Source: Sorex araneus
Taxonomy: Eukaryota; Chordata; Mammalia; Eulipotyphla; Soricidae
Direction of reading: 5' to 3'
NCBI RefSeq assembly: GCF_027595985.1
Contig: NC_073305.1
Location: forward strand, 87,042,626-87,106,625
Length of the DNA stretch: 64,000 nt
Shown here: in pieces, positions 50,419 to 61,503 of the stretch
Layout of the letters: each line of letters opens with the position of its first letter
Position numbering within the stretch: the stretch's first letter is position 1
Translations under genes and position numbers: made by a program
The notes under the pieces: generated by a model
Databases searched by the model: none
What the model was told of the DNA's origin: nothing
What the model saw: the letters and a program-made list of their open reading frames with translations, nothing else

Positions 50419-51625
50419 ATGACCTTGGTTTATCCTTTCTCCCTTGCCGAAGGGAGCTTAGGTTTATTGGGTTACACCTATCACAGTGCTCCAGAGGCAC
50501 TCCCATTTCTCTGTGTTTACCTTTAACCTCTTCTCTGTGCTCTGCTTCCCCTATTGGTTAATCACCTATATCCCCAAATCAGACTCTGTGACTTGTAAGG
50601 TCAAATTCTTCTAAGGACTCTGAATTTTGTATTTGTAAGTGAAATATTGTTTTGCTCTTTCTCTCATGTCCTTTGCATAGTTTACTTTAGTGCAATGTCC
50701 TTCCTATTTGTATAGACACAGGAATACAGATAATTCCCAGGTTTTGTAACCTGGGAATTAATTGACTCCGAATAACATTTACTCCTGGGCATCTGTCATA
50801 TTTATTCGACTTAAGCCTCAGGTGCCCTTAGTTCCTAGCACCCCAAAGCAGGGTCCCAACAAAGGGACTAATGGACCCAGGGCAAGTTGTAAGCTGCCCT
50901 GGCATTGTAATGGGACAGGCCAAGTGCCATAAAACTTATAATAAGTTAAAGAGCATGGTCATGAACAAATTCTGTCATGACCCAAAGAGACGTGACTAGA
51001 CAAGGACCCTGCTTGGGTCAGAAAGGACTAATCTGGCCTGAGAACTCTAGTCTGGAATCTATAGTGAAATGTCCCCAGGAGAGCCACCCTATAAAATTAA
51101 TATATCTTTTATTGCATCCATACAAAATGACCAGAAAAATTAAGAAGAAATCTAAAATAATTGTTTGTGGACTAAGGAAAGGAGAAGTATGTCTTTAGAT
51201 AAAAACAGGCCCTTGAGCAGCTCTCCGAGCAGGAGGAGAGCTTAGTCTTAGAAGAGTTTCCCTGGAAATAAGGGCTTTACATATGTTGATTATGCTCTCT
51301 GACCCTGGTGTAGTTGCTACCCACAATGCTTGGATGTTGGGCTCTAGACCAAGGCTGCTAGATGGAGTGTGGAGAGAGTAGCATGAGGGAGATGAGAATG
51401 AGAGGCAGTGAGATGGGGAATACGGAAGTGGGTGAGACTAGAAAAAGGCAGAGGGAGACAAGATTGGAATAAACTGCGACTGATCACCAACCAGCCTGGC
51501 AGCCCTGTTCCCTCCCTCATGTATCTGTTGGTGGCTGTGGCAGGCTGGGGTGGGGAAGTGGCTCATGGCCACTGAACATACACGGCAAGAGAGAGTACTG
51601 TGCCTCTTGCTTATTTTGTGATTAT
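50419..51625. other. Unannotated stretch
   Basis: No SINE or L1 recognised. Purine-rich 51360-51480. No coding exon seen. Confidence 0.35.
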
Positions 51626-51752
51626 ACAGTCAACCTGCCTTCAATCCCCAGGACCTCATATGGTCCTTAGAGCTACCAGGAGTGATCCCTGAGCACAGAG
51701 CCACAACTAAACCCTGAACACTACCAGGTATGCCCCCTCCCCCCAAAAAATA
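51626..51752 (+). mobile_element. Type-1 SINE, 5'-truncated
   Basis: CCTTCAATCCCCAGGACCTC, CAGGAGTGATCCCTGAGCAC. It resembles the copy at 50273. Confidence 0.7.
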
Positions 51753-52028
51753 GCTCAACCCTTTGAGCTACCTCTTCATTCAGTCAGCTATTTTTAATAC
51801 AAGTGATAAGGTTCCTGATGCACAAAGCCATTTATAAAGTGACTCTGCACTTATCTAACTAACCCAATCACTGCTTCTATAATTTAGCAATCCTTCTTTT
51901 AATAGAACAGATGTCCACGCTGTACATTCAATATTCATATATACCTCTAATTTTCTCTTTTACTCTTCTTTCTCCTATAATACCTCCCCCAACTTTGCCT
52001 TTCAAAGCAAAGTTAAAATTATATATCG

Positions 52029-52195
52029 TTGGGCTGGAAATTTAGTATAGAAAGTTCTTGCCTTGCATGTGGTCGACCTTGGTTCCATTTCTGGCAGGGC
52101 ATATAGGATCCTGAGCACTTCCAGAAGTGAGCACTGAACACAGAGCCAGGAGTAACCCCTCAGCACTGTCAGGTATGGCCTCAAAACTCCCCCAA
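52029..52195 (+). mobile_element. Type-1 SINE (diverged)
   Basis: GGGCTGGAAATTTAGTATAG head, CAGAGCCAGGAGTAACCCCT, GTCAGGTATGGCC. Confidence 0.75.
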
Positions 52196-52451
52196 TAATT
52201 ACATATCCTCCACTGAAAATGATTCTTCCATTAGAGTTGTTCAGTACCTGCATTATTGTAAGGTGATAAAATTGCATGGAACTCATAGACACATATTCAA
52301 ATGAATGAAGTAAAACAGAGAATCTGAGTGATACCAGCAGATTCATCAAGGTCAATATGCTGACTCTCAAATATCAGACTGTAGTTTTGCAAAATATAAC
52401 TACAGAGAAATACTTGACAAGGTGTTCTGAGGATCTTTGTAGCTTTTATTT

Positions 52452-52655
52452 CCTTTTGGGAGGAGGGGTGTTGGGCCACACCTGATGGTGCTCAGGGCTT
52501 ACCCCTGGCTCTATGCTCAGGGATGACTCCTGGTGGTGCTCAGAGAACCATATAGGGAGCCAGGTATCAAACCCAGATCAGCTGCATGCAAGCAAGTCCT
52601 ATTCTCTATTCAGTTTCATGCAAAGCAAGCCCCACTATACTATTTATCTGGCCCC
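52452..52655 (-). mobile_element. Type-1 SINE with internal duplication
   Basis: GGGCCACACCTGATGGTGCT and GACTCCTGGTGGTGCTCAG; the GCATGCAAGCAAG / CATGCAAAGCAAGCC part of the head occurs twice. Confidence 0.75.
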
Positions 52656-52799
52656 TGTTTTAGTCTTTTATATCTGGAGGTAAATCTACAGCCATTCAAA
52701 TCCTAGTCAATAAGGGGGGGAAATTGCATTTTTCATAGAAACAATGAAATGTAAAGTTTTTATTAGTTGAGAGGAGGGAAGATTTTCAACTTGTTGTAA

Positions 52800-52973
52800 G
52801 CTATTTTTTTATTTTTTGGGTCACACCTGGCAATGCTCAGGGGTTACTCCTGGCTCTGCACTCAGGAATTACTCCTGGCAGTGCTCAGGGGACCATATGG
52901 GATGCCGGGAATCAAACCCAGATCGGCCACATGCAGGCAAATGCCTTACCTGCTGTGCTATTGCTCCAGTCCC
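52800..52973 (-). mobile_element. Type-1 SINE with TSD
   Basis: Full-length reverse copy flanked by TTCAACTTGTTGTAA at 52785-52799 and 52974-52988. Young. Confidence 0.95.
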
Positions 52974-52988
52974 TTCAACTTGTTGTAA

Positions 52989-53775
52989 ATACATCTAATT
53001 GACACTTTACACATTTCTATCATCTTGAGAAAAAAAAATGCACTGTCTAAATGAAGGCCTTATTTATCACCTTATCAAAATGGGAAGTGAGTTCCATCTG
53101 CAGCAATCTATTCTTAGTGAAAATTTACTAGTGCCTACTAATTGCTTCTTTTCCTTTTTTAAATTATGTTCACAAATTGCCCTTCAAAAACTTTTTGCAG
53201 GACTGGCATATATGGCCTGGAGAATCTACTTCCTTACCCTTTTCACAAATTGGAACAGTGTGTACCCAGTCACAGTCTTCTGGCATCTCTCCCTGGCTCC
53301 GAAGTCCCTGAAAAACTGCCAGCAGTCTGCTCAGAGATAAATTCTATTGGTAGGCCAACCGGAATATGTCCAAACTCTGAGACACAACTCATTCAAAGCC
53401 GTGTTCTCTTACAATGCCCACACTCATTTTGGGCTCCAGTGCTTCCTACTGATACTTATTTCATGAGTATTCAACTTCACCGAGGCTGGGACAGAGAAAG
53501 CAGCATTCTGAGATGGGGGTTAAGAAGGCCTAGTGCAAATCCAGATTGTGTATTTCACTGGAAGTATGAGCTGAAACTAAGCTACCCATTCATTTACACA
53601 GAGCAGTTAGGATTATGGTGGCTAGTGTGCCAGACTGTGGTGAAGACTGAAAAAGATATTCTTTGGCGTGTCTAGCACAAATCAATAGGGACAACAAACA
53701 GAGGGAAAGCATAATCTGTTCCTCTCAGATAGGTGAATTATGAGACTGCAGAGTTGTTAGGGACGAGGAAGTCAT
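52989..53775. other. Repeat-poor DNA with overlapping ORFs
   Basis: Plus-strand frame 53166-53675 is open for 169 codons, but I recognise no domain and no splice context supports it. Confidence 0.35.
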
Positions 53776-53881
53776 CTCCCTCTCTGTCTCTCTGTCTCTC
53801 TCTGTGTCTCTGTTCCTACGTTCTCTTCCTCTCCCTCTCTTCTCTTCCCCTTCCCTCTCCCTCTCCCTCTTCCTCCTTTCC

Positions 53882-53924
<43 letters not shown>
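53776..53924. repeat. (TC)n(AC)n microsatellite
   Basis: CT-rich run of about 125 bp followed by about 20 bp of CA. Confidence 0.9.
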
Positions 53925-53939
53925 TTCTCCCATCCTCCT

Positions 53940-54066
53940 CTCTCTTTCCTCATACTAGTGCCTTTACCTCAGAGTTCCCCGCCTCCAGAACTGTGAGGAA
54001 CAAATTTCTGTTGTTTCAACCAACTGGTCTGTGATATTTCATTCTTGCAGCTCGAACAGACTATGA
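53940..54066 (+). mobile_element. MaLR-type LTR 3' end fragment
   Basis: CCTCCAGAACTGTGAGGAAC, AAATTTCTGTTGTTTCAACC and CTCGAACAGACTATGACAC follow the order of MLT1/MST LTR 3' ends. The upstream part is replaced by a CT/CA microsatellite. Confidence 0.55.
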
Positions 54067-54727
54067 CACTTTCGTTGAATCTGTGCCCTCTTTTTCCCAG
54101 CGTGGCCTTTTTCAAAGCTGAACTCATTAACGAGCTTGCCTTTCAGCCTACTCAGCCTCTCCAGTGCTCAGCTTCCTGCCTTCCCGCTTGTTCATTGTAT
54201 CCTTGGTTCTCCGTTTTTGAGGGCTCTTTTTACGCTCCGGAGATATTCTCCTCGGGGGGTGCAGGCCGGGTCACTAGGCCAGTGTTCTGTTCCAGAATAG
54301 TTAGGTGTTTGATCAGATCAGATAAATCTGACTGTGTCTGTTCTTAGGTATCCAAGCTTTGAAAAGAGGTTATTTCTTACCAAGACTCATCATGCATCAG
54401 AGTGAGCTGCTAATTTCAAGTTTCAGGGTCCAAGTGAAGCCCAGGCCAGCAATGCCCTCTTCTTCTTCTGTTTCCTAGGGCCTGCGGTTGTTGGCTAAGC
54501 AAATCAAAAGGTCACCAAATATAACTTATGAGATCCCCTGCCGATGGCTCCTTTCCCCAAGTCCCTGTAGCACTGGTTTAGTCCAGGATCATAGACTTTG
54601 TGCCTATTAAGCTAAAGTGCCCAGGATCTACAGCTCTGTCTTTGGGGGAAAAAAAGGGGGGGGGTGGTCAGGAGAGGTGGACTTGGAAAAAAGAGACTTA
54701 AAAATAAAACAAATAAAAAACCAAACC
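54067..54727. other. Unannotated stretch
   Basis: Nothing recognised after the LTR end. Confidence 0.35.
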
Positions 54728-54893
54728 TTGGGCTGGTGAGAGGTAGAGTACAGCAGGTTAGGTGCTTGCCTTGTATACAGCCAACCCGGGCTCTATACCC
54801 TGCACCTCACACAGTCCTCCAAGCCCTGCCAGGAGTGATTCCTGAATGCCAGGAGTAAGCCTTGAGTACAGTTGGTGTCTCATTGTCCATCCC
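54728..54893 (+). mobile_element. Type-1 SINE (diverged)
   Basis: GGTGCTTGCCTTGTATACAG, CAAGCCCTGCCAGGAGTGAT, followed by an AC repeat. Confidence 0.7.
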
Positions 54894-54945
54894 CCAACAC
54901 ACACACACACATACAACAAATTTGTAAAATGAAAATAAATTTATC

Positions 54946-55140
54946 ATTTATTTATTTATTTATTTATTTATTTGTTGCTTTTCGGGTCACACCCGGCAAT
55001 GCACAGGGGTTACTCCTGGCTCTGCACTCAGGAATTACTCCTGGCGGTGCTCAGGGGACCATATGGGATGCTGGGAATCGAAATCGGATCGGCCACGTGC
55101 AAGGCAAATGCCTTACCTGCTGTGCTATTGCTCCAGACCC
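54946..55140 (-). mobile_element. Type-1 SINE with TSD
   Basis: Full-length reverse copy with a TTTA-repeat tail, flanked by AATAAATTTATC at 54934-54945 and 55141-55152. Confidence 0.92.
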
Positions 55141-55374
55141 AATAAATTTATCTTTAAATGCCCACTAATTTTTATATTCTAAAAACCAATAAACTACAAC
55201 CACCAGTTCTACTTTAAGGTGATCATATAGAAATAACTTCTGGTGTAAAATTCTGCATCTATGTTGTCAGTAAATAAAGGCAAAACTGTGAAGGAAAGCT
55301 GACATTTATTTGGGATCTTGCTTGGGGGAATCAAAAAGTCAATATAAACATTGCTTTTATACTTAGGACAATAG

Positions 55375-55985
55375 TCAGGATATGGAAACAACCCAAATGT
55401 CTGACAACAGATGACTGGACCAAAATGTTGTAGTATACATACACAATGAAATACTATGGTGCCATAAAAAAAATAAAAGCATGCAGTGCAGAAAATTGGA
55501 TAGGACTGAAAGATGCTTTGAGTGGAATAAGCCAGAGGTAGAAGGACAAATACTAGATGAACTGATTCATCTGTGGTATATAAAGAAACTAACCAAGGTA
55601 ATCACTATCAACTTATAATTAGTCCTGGACACTGAATTACAATCCTGAGAATACCAGGTAGGGGAAGGAAGTGGAGGGAATGATGAGGTAGACCAGAGTT
55701 AACACAAAGGCAGAGCTGAAGGGTCTAGGTCACATTGGTGGGGGTCAAGTGAGATCACTCTATGCACCAAAACCATAACTTTCAATCCACAGACACCGGA
55801 GGGAGGTTAGGAAGGAGGGAATGAAGACTGGAACAGTGATAACAAAAGGACAGGGGTAAAGGGTCATGGGCACCTCAGTGGCAAAGGTATATAGCAACCT
55901 TATACATAAATAATATAAACTTTAACACTATTATAACCTTATTCCTAATCTTTAATAAAATAAAGAAATATTTTAAAAATTGCAT
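55375..55985 (+). mobile_element. Ancient L1 3' region
   Basis: GGAAACAACCCAAATGTCTG, ACAATGAAATACTATGG and GGAATAAGCCAGA follow the canonical L1 3' order, then a diverged 3' UTR ending in AATAAAATAAAGAAA. Likely extends a little 5' of the given start. Confidence 0.65.
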
Positions 55986-57117
55986 TGCATGCCACAAAAC
56001 ATCTTGGGAGCTTATAGAATTTAGTCTAACAGGTGGCCTCAGTGCTTTGAGAAACTATGGCTGATGACAAATCAGGAAGAAATAACTCTCCCTGTGCAAT
56101 TGGTGCAAGGCTTGACAGTCTCTCAGCTATTATTGAAACCTAGTTGTGTGCCTCATTCCCAGGATGGTTATTGTCATAGTTTCTGCTAGAATATATGTAG
56201 GCAGAATCCTGCATAAACTACAGTTCCTTCATAGCTGGTTATAGATTTCTTTGACTCATTTCACTCCATCTGCCTCTTAGTTTCACAACATTAACATGTT
56301 TTGAATGGCAAAACTATAATAAATACTCAGAGAGTAGACATACTTGGGCCCCACCAGAATCATAGAATGGCTCTGCTTGGTTCTTTGTTATTTCATACTT
56401 TATTCTAATCTCCTATGTCACTCTTAATGAATTAGTAAAATTGTGATTAATAGGCAGTCAAATCCTTCAACGTGTTAAGTTTTTTTTCCCATGAGGCAAA
56501 AATTCCTCAATTCTAAGGATTTGTTATGGAAGGTCATCTACAAAAGACAAAATTAGGGTCCCTGGGCTTAAGGGATTCCCAGTCTAGTTGGTTAGGAGGG
56601 ACTAATCTTTCTCAAATTTCCTGCCCCTCTCTTCTCAACTGCATCTTCCTGTTTTTCAAATTCACTGAGCTTATTTCTTCTGACCTCTGAGCTTTTGAAG
56701 ATATCACTAAGAATATTCTTCCAGCCACTTTTCTCTCAGTTGACTAACTCCTATCCACTTATTTAATGGATATTTATCTATTTAAACATCACTTCCACAG
56801 AGATCATCCTTGAATACACCTTGCCCTTCTTTTCTTTCCCATTTAATCTAGGTGCCCTCTTTTATTCTTTCAAAATTTCCTAATGTTTGGAAGGTCGGTA
56901 TCTTTGTTTTATTTTGCTTTTTATAGCCCTCATCCTTTAACATTGCTTTATATGGTTTACTTGTTTACTTTCAGTCTATCTTGCCTCCTTCAATTATCAA
57001 CCTAAGAGGAAAGAAATGAGATCTGGTTTTGTTCACAGCTATATACTGATTGCTGATCCCATTATCTGACTCCTGATAAGTCTTCAGTACACATTTGCTT
57101 AGAAATGAGAAAGGAGG

Positions 57118-57200
57118 ACCCAGGTGTGGCTCAGTAGTAGAGTTTATGCCTTGTCTGCATGAGGCCCTGGTTCAATCCCCAGTGCTGTAAAAACAGAGGG
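57118..57200 (+). mobile_element. ID-like/tRNA-Ala-derived short SINE
   Basis: GTGTGGCTCAGTAGTAGAGT and GAGGCCCTGGTTCAATCCCC match a tRNA-Ala-like head without the type-1 body. Confidence 0.55.
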
Positions 57201-57349
57201 AGGAGTATACTCCTAAAACAATAATACAGAAATGCAGAAAAATCTAGAATTTTTAAAGAAAAAATAGCATAGGTTGTATGGCACTATGATGGTAGATAAA
57301 TATCATCATACATTTGTCTTACCCCATAGAAAATATCAAGAGTAAATTA

Positions 57350-57550
57350 TGAATTTTGTGTGATTATGATGTGTTGATCCATGATAGATCAACAAGTGGT
57401 AACAAATGCACCACTGCAGAGGCAACATCGACAGTGGGGATAACTCACCAGTGGCAGAGGGGTATCGAAAGTGATGAGACAGAAATCACTGTGCTTTGCT
57501 GTCAACTTTGCGGTGTATGCAAAACTGTTCCCAAAAGTAAAGTTTTAAGC
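57350..57550 (+). mobile_element. Possible ancient L1M 3' terminus
   Basis: The end GCTGTCAACTTTGCGGTGTA ... AAAACTGTTCCCAAAAGTAAAG resembles old L1M termini. Short and diverged. Confidence 0.35.
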
Positions 57551-58489
57551 AAAAGACAAGCAGAAAAAGGGGGCAAGTACATAAAAGAGATGTCGAGAGG
57601 GTTTCGGAGAAGAGGAGAGAGAACCAGGGCTTGATTAGACAGGGGAAAGGGAACTAAGAACTCTGAAGCGGTCAGGGGTTCGGGGGAACAGCATGAGGTG
57701 ATGGTAGGTTTGCTGATCTCTGATGGTTGCAGCACCAGCAAGTTGCCCTGATTCTTTCTTAGAAATGATGGATGATCAAATTGAAAGAGAGGTTCAGATC
57801 CCACTGGGGAGAGCCTTCCAAGCTGCTCTGTGAATAATGAGGAACCATTAGCAGTGGCGGTGAGCCATGCATCATGAAAGCAGCGAGAGACAGATGCACG
57901 GCGGATAATGCACTGGACAGAGAACAGAGATGGCGATCAGGGGGATGAACAGGTCCCTGCCGTCATCCAGATCGAGATTCGCAGGCCTCTTTAAAAGCAG
58001 TGATGCTTTTTTTCTATTCTTTAGAGTACATGACTCAATCCACATTATATTCAAAGATTTGAAACATAGCTGACATAAAATAAGAAAATAGAGATAACAC
58101 GATGCGTATACATGGCATAATCTTCCTGTTGGTGGCAGGGGTGAGGGTCCACTCATCTGTGTTGGGGAGGAAGCAGCCACCTGCAAAGGGGACGGAACCA
58201 GCGCCAACCTCAGGTTAGGCATGTGCATTATGATTTTCTTGAACCATAGCCAAGGCCAATGAGGTAATCTTTAAATGGAAATAACTTGAAGATACCAGAA
58301 TTTGATTTCTTTTACACTTTGTCTTTTTATTTTGTGGTGCTAATTGTGGGTCAAATTCAGGGTCTCATATATGCAAGTCATGCATTCTCTTAATTGACAT
58401 TCCTGACCTCTTCTTTTGAAGCGTAGGTGAAATTTCACCCATGGGTTTGTTTTCTTTTTTGAAAAAAATTATTTTACTTTATTTTATTT

Positions 58490-58655
58490 TAAGCTTTGGG
58501 GTCACACCTGGTAATGCTCAGGGCTTACTCCTGGCTCTGCACTCAGGAATCTCTCCTGACATTGCTCAGGGGACCATATAGGATGCTGGGGATCGAACCT
58601 GGATTGGCCACAGGCCAGGCAAACACCCTACACATTATACTATTGCCCTGCCCCC
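58490..58655 (-). mobile_element. Type-1 SINE
   Basis: TGGGGTCACACCTGGTAATG, CTCCTGGCTCTGCACTCAGG, GATCGAACCTGGATTGGCC. Confidence 0.85.
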
Positions 58656-58667
58656 ATGGGCTTCTTT

Positions 58668-58842
58668 TTTTTCCCCCTTTTTTGTGTCACACCGATAATG
58701 CAGAGGGGTGACTCCTGGCTCTGCACTCAGGAATTACCCCGGCGGTGCTCGGGGGACCATATGGGATGCTGGAAATCGAACCCGGGTCTGCTGCGTGCAA
58801 GGCAAAAGCCCTACCCGCTGTGCTATCCTCCAGCCCCCACTC
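58668..58842 (-). mobile_element. Type-1 SINE with TSD
   Basis: Full-length reverse copy; CCCATGGGCTTC occurs just left (58653-58664) and just right (58844-58856) of it, marking target-site duplication inside the tail of the preceding SINE. Confidence 0.88.
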
Positions 58843-58929
58843 CCCCATGGGCTTCCTTTCTTTTCTTTTTGTTTCTTTTATTTTTGAGATAATGAGAACA
58901 TATGTTTACTTTTTAAAAAATCTCTAATC

Positions 58930-59100
58930 AAAGCTGGAGCAATAGCACAGTGGTTAGGGCATTTGCCTTGGATGCAACCAACCCGGGTTCGATTCCCAGC
59001 ATCCCATATGGTTCTCCGAGCACCGCCAGGAGTGATTCCTGAATGCAGACCAGGAGTAACCCCTGAGCATCACCAGGTGTGACCCAAAAATCAATAAATA
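58930..59100 (+). mobile_element. Type-1 SINE
   Basis: AGCTGGAGCAATAGCACAGT head, intact B box GGTTCGATTCC, CCAGGTGTGACCCAAAAATC end. Confidence 0.9.
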
Positions 59101-59465
59101 ATGACAATAATAATAATCTCTAATTAAGGAACAACTCTTCCATCTTTGTTGCATAAATGAGAAACAGGGATCTACAAGGCGGGGGGTGGGGCTAGAATCA
59201 TGACTCTGTTTGGCATTTCTTGCCCAAATATAGGTATCACTTGCCACGTGCTGCTTGATACATATTATAGTGAGTCTCATCACTAAGGCGGTTATGACTG
59301 CTGCTGGATTTAGCACTGGCATCTGTGACTGGGCATCTCCATATATTCTTTCATCTTATATTTAATTTCCTAAAAGTTTCTCTGAAGTAAAGATCTGATG
59401 AGGTGAGAAGAATGTTTACTCTATGTCAAGTTATACTGAAATGACTTTGAATGAAAAGAGAATGT

Positions 59466-59605
59466 GGAAGGGCGATGAGATGGTATGAAGGGATGGAGCA
59501 CATGCTTTGAATGCAAGTGGCCTGGGTTTATTTCCCTGCGACATCCTTATGTTCCTTGAGCACTGAGCTGAGAATAATCCTGGGCATTGTTGAGTGTGGT
59601 CCAAA
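59466..59605 (+). mobile_element. Type-1 SINE (diverged)
   Basis: GGAGCACATGCTTTGAATGC, GTGGCCTGGGTTTATTTCCC and TTGTTGAGTGTGGTCC. A GGGA repeat begins just after it. Confidence 0.6.
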
Positions 59606-59615
59606 AACAGAGAGG

Positions 59616-59700
59616 TGGGGGAAGAGAGGGAGGAAGGGAGGGAGGGAGGGAGGGAGGGAGGGAGGGAGGGAGAGAGGGAGGGAGGGAGGGAGGAGGGAGA
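59616..59700. repeat. (GGGA)n microsatellite
   Basis: About 18 near-perfect GGGA/GGAG units. Repeated G3 runs on the plus strand could fold into G-quadruplexes. Confidence 0.9.
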
Positions 59701-59754
59701 CAGACAAAGAAGAGAGAATGTGAACTATAAACATCTATGTATTTATATTTTTCT

Positions 59755-60903
59755 TTTCATTAGTTTTGGGTCATACTCAGAAGTAGTCAGGGACAGACCA
59801 TGGCTCTGTGTTCAGGAGTGACCCCTGGTGGTACTCAGCAAATCATATGTGGTAGAGACTGGCACACATCCAAAAGAACAAAAGCATCCGCTGTTGGAGA
59901 GGATGTGGGGAGAAAGGGACCCTTCTACACTGCTGGTGGGAATGCCGGCTAGTTCAGCCCTTTTGGAAAACAGTATGGACGATTCTCAGAAAACTAGAGG
60001 TTGAGCTCCCATTTGACCCAGCAATACCACTGCTGGGAATATATCCCAGAGAGGCAAAAAAGTACAATCGAAACAACATCTCTACATGTATGTTCATCGC
60101 AGCACTGTTTACAATAGCCAGAATCTGGAAAAAACCCGAATGCCCCAAAACGGATGACTGGTTGAGGAAACTTTGGTACATCTATACAATGGAATACTAT
60201 GCAGCTGTTAGAAAAAAGGAAGTCAAGAATTTTGTAGTTAAGTGGATGGGCATGAAAAGTTTCATGCTGAGTGAAATGAGTCAGAAAGAGAGAGACAGAC
60301 ATAGAAAGACTGCACTCATCTATGGTATATAGAATATCAGAGTGGGAGACTAATACCCAAGAACCGTAGAAATAAGTACCAGGAGGTTGACCCCATGGCT
60401 TCGCGGCTGGCCTCACGTTCTGGGGAAAGGGCAACTCAGAGAAGCGATCACCAACTACATTGTAGTTGAAGGCCATGTGGGGGAAGGGAGTTGCGGGCTG
60501 AATGAGGGCTAGAGACTGAGCACAGCGGCCACTCAACACCTTTATTGCAAACCACAACAGCTAATTAGAGAGAGAGAACAGAAGGGAATGCCCTGCCACA
60601 GTGGCAGGCTGGGGTGGGGGGGAGATGGGATTGGGGAGGGTGGGAGGGACGCCGGGTTTACGGGTGGTAGAGAATGGGCACTGGTGAAGGGATGGGTTCC
60701 CGAACTTTGTATGAGGGAAGTATAAGCACAAAAGTGTATAAATCTGTAACTGTACCCTCATGGTGATTCTCTAATTAAAAATAAATAAATTATAAAAAAA
60801 ATAAAATTAAATTAAAAAAAAATCATATGTGGTATTGGGGATTCAAACTAGGGTCAGCCACAAGCAAAGCAAGTGCCCTAACCCCTTTATTATCTTTCTG
60901 GCC
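59755..60903 (-). mobile_element. Old type-1 SINE split by the L1 at 59855-60820
   Basis: Left part 59755-59854 carries GTGACCCCTGGTGGTACTCA, right part 60835-60903 carries GGGGATTCAAACTAGGGTCA and CTTTCTGGCCC. Together they make one reverse SINE. Confidence 0.85.
59855..60820 (+). mobile_element. Young 5'-truncated L1 inserted in an older SINE
   Basis: About 966 bp of L1 3' end, with ORF2 C-terminal sequence (PFDPAIPLLGIYPREAKKYN-like) and 3' UTR ending in an A-rich tail. The perfect TSD AATCATATGTGGTA lies at 59841-59854 and 60821-60834. It splits a minus-strand SINE (59755-59854 and 60835-60903). Confidence 0.92.
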
Positions 60904-60931
60904 CATATGTATCTTTTAAAATGACAATGCT

Positions 60932-61122
60932 GGGCTGGAGTGATAGCACAGCAAGTAGGGCGTTTGCCTTGCACTCGACTGACCCATGTTCGATTCCCAG
61001 CATCCCATATGGTCCCCTGAGCAGCACTGCCGGGAGTAATTCCTGAGTGCAGAGCCAGGAGTAACCCCTGTGCATTGCCAGGTGTGACCCAAAAAGCAAA
61101 AAAAAAAAAGATAAAATAAAAT
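60932..61122 (+). mobile_element. Type-1 SINE with TSD
   Basis: GGGCTGGAGTGATAGCACAG head to AAAAAGCAAAAAAA end, flanked by AAAATGACAATGCT at 60918-60931 and 61123-61136. Confidence 0.95.
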
Positions 61123-61345
61123 AAAATGACAATGCTATTTGTATCTTTTAACATGGAAGAAACCCATGTAGCAGAAACCGACAAGTTCATACTTCTCTTG
61201 CTCCAAGTGGTAAAGTGATTAGCTCATCCCAAAGCCCCAGAACAAAGACTACACTTCCTGCTTTTGCTTCCAACTAGGTGTAGACATACAGCTAAGTCCT
61301 CTATATGTGTACGATAATAGGTTCCTTATATGTCTATGATAACAG

Positions 61346-61503
61346 CCTTTTGTTTTGTTTTGTTTTTGTTTGGAACCACACGTGGCTGTGTTCAGGGATC
61401 ACTCCTGGTGGTGCTTAGGGCACCATATTTGGTGCTGTGGGTCAAATCAGTGTTCGCTGTATGCAAGGCAAGTGTCTTAACTCCCATAGTATACCTTTGG
61501 CCT
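61346..61503 (-). mobile_element. Type-1 SINE
   Basis: GTGTTCAGGGATCACTCCTG and GCAAGGCAAGTGTCTTAACT; GTTTT-rich tail on the left. Confidence 0.75.

Larger units (their letters stand above)
55986..58489. other. Mostly unique non-coding DNA
   Basis: Only the ID-like SINE (57118) and a possible L1M terminus (57350) are recognised in about 2.5 kb. Confidence 0.4.
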
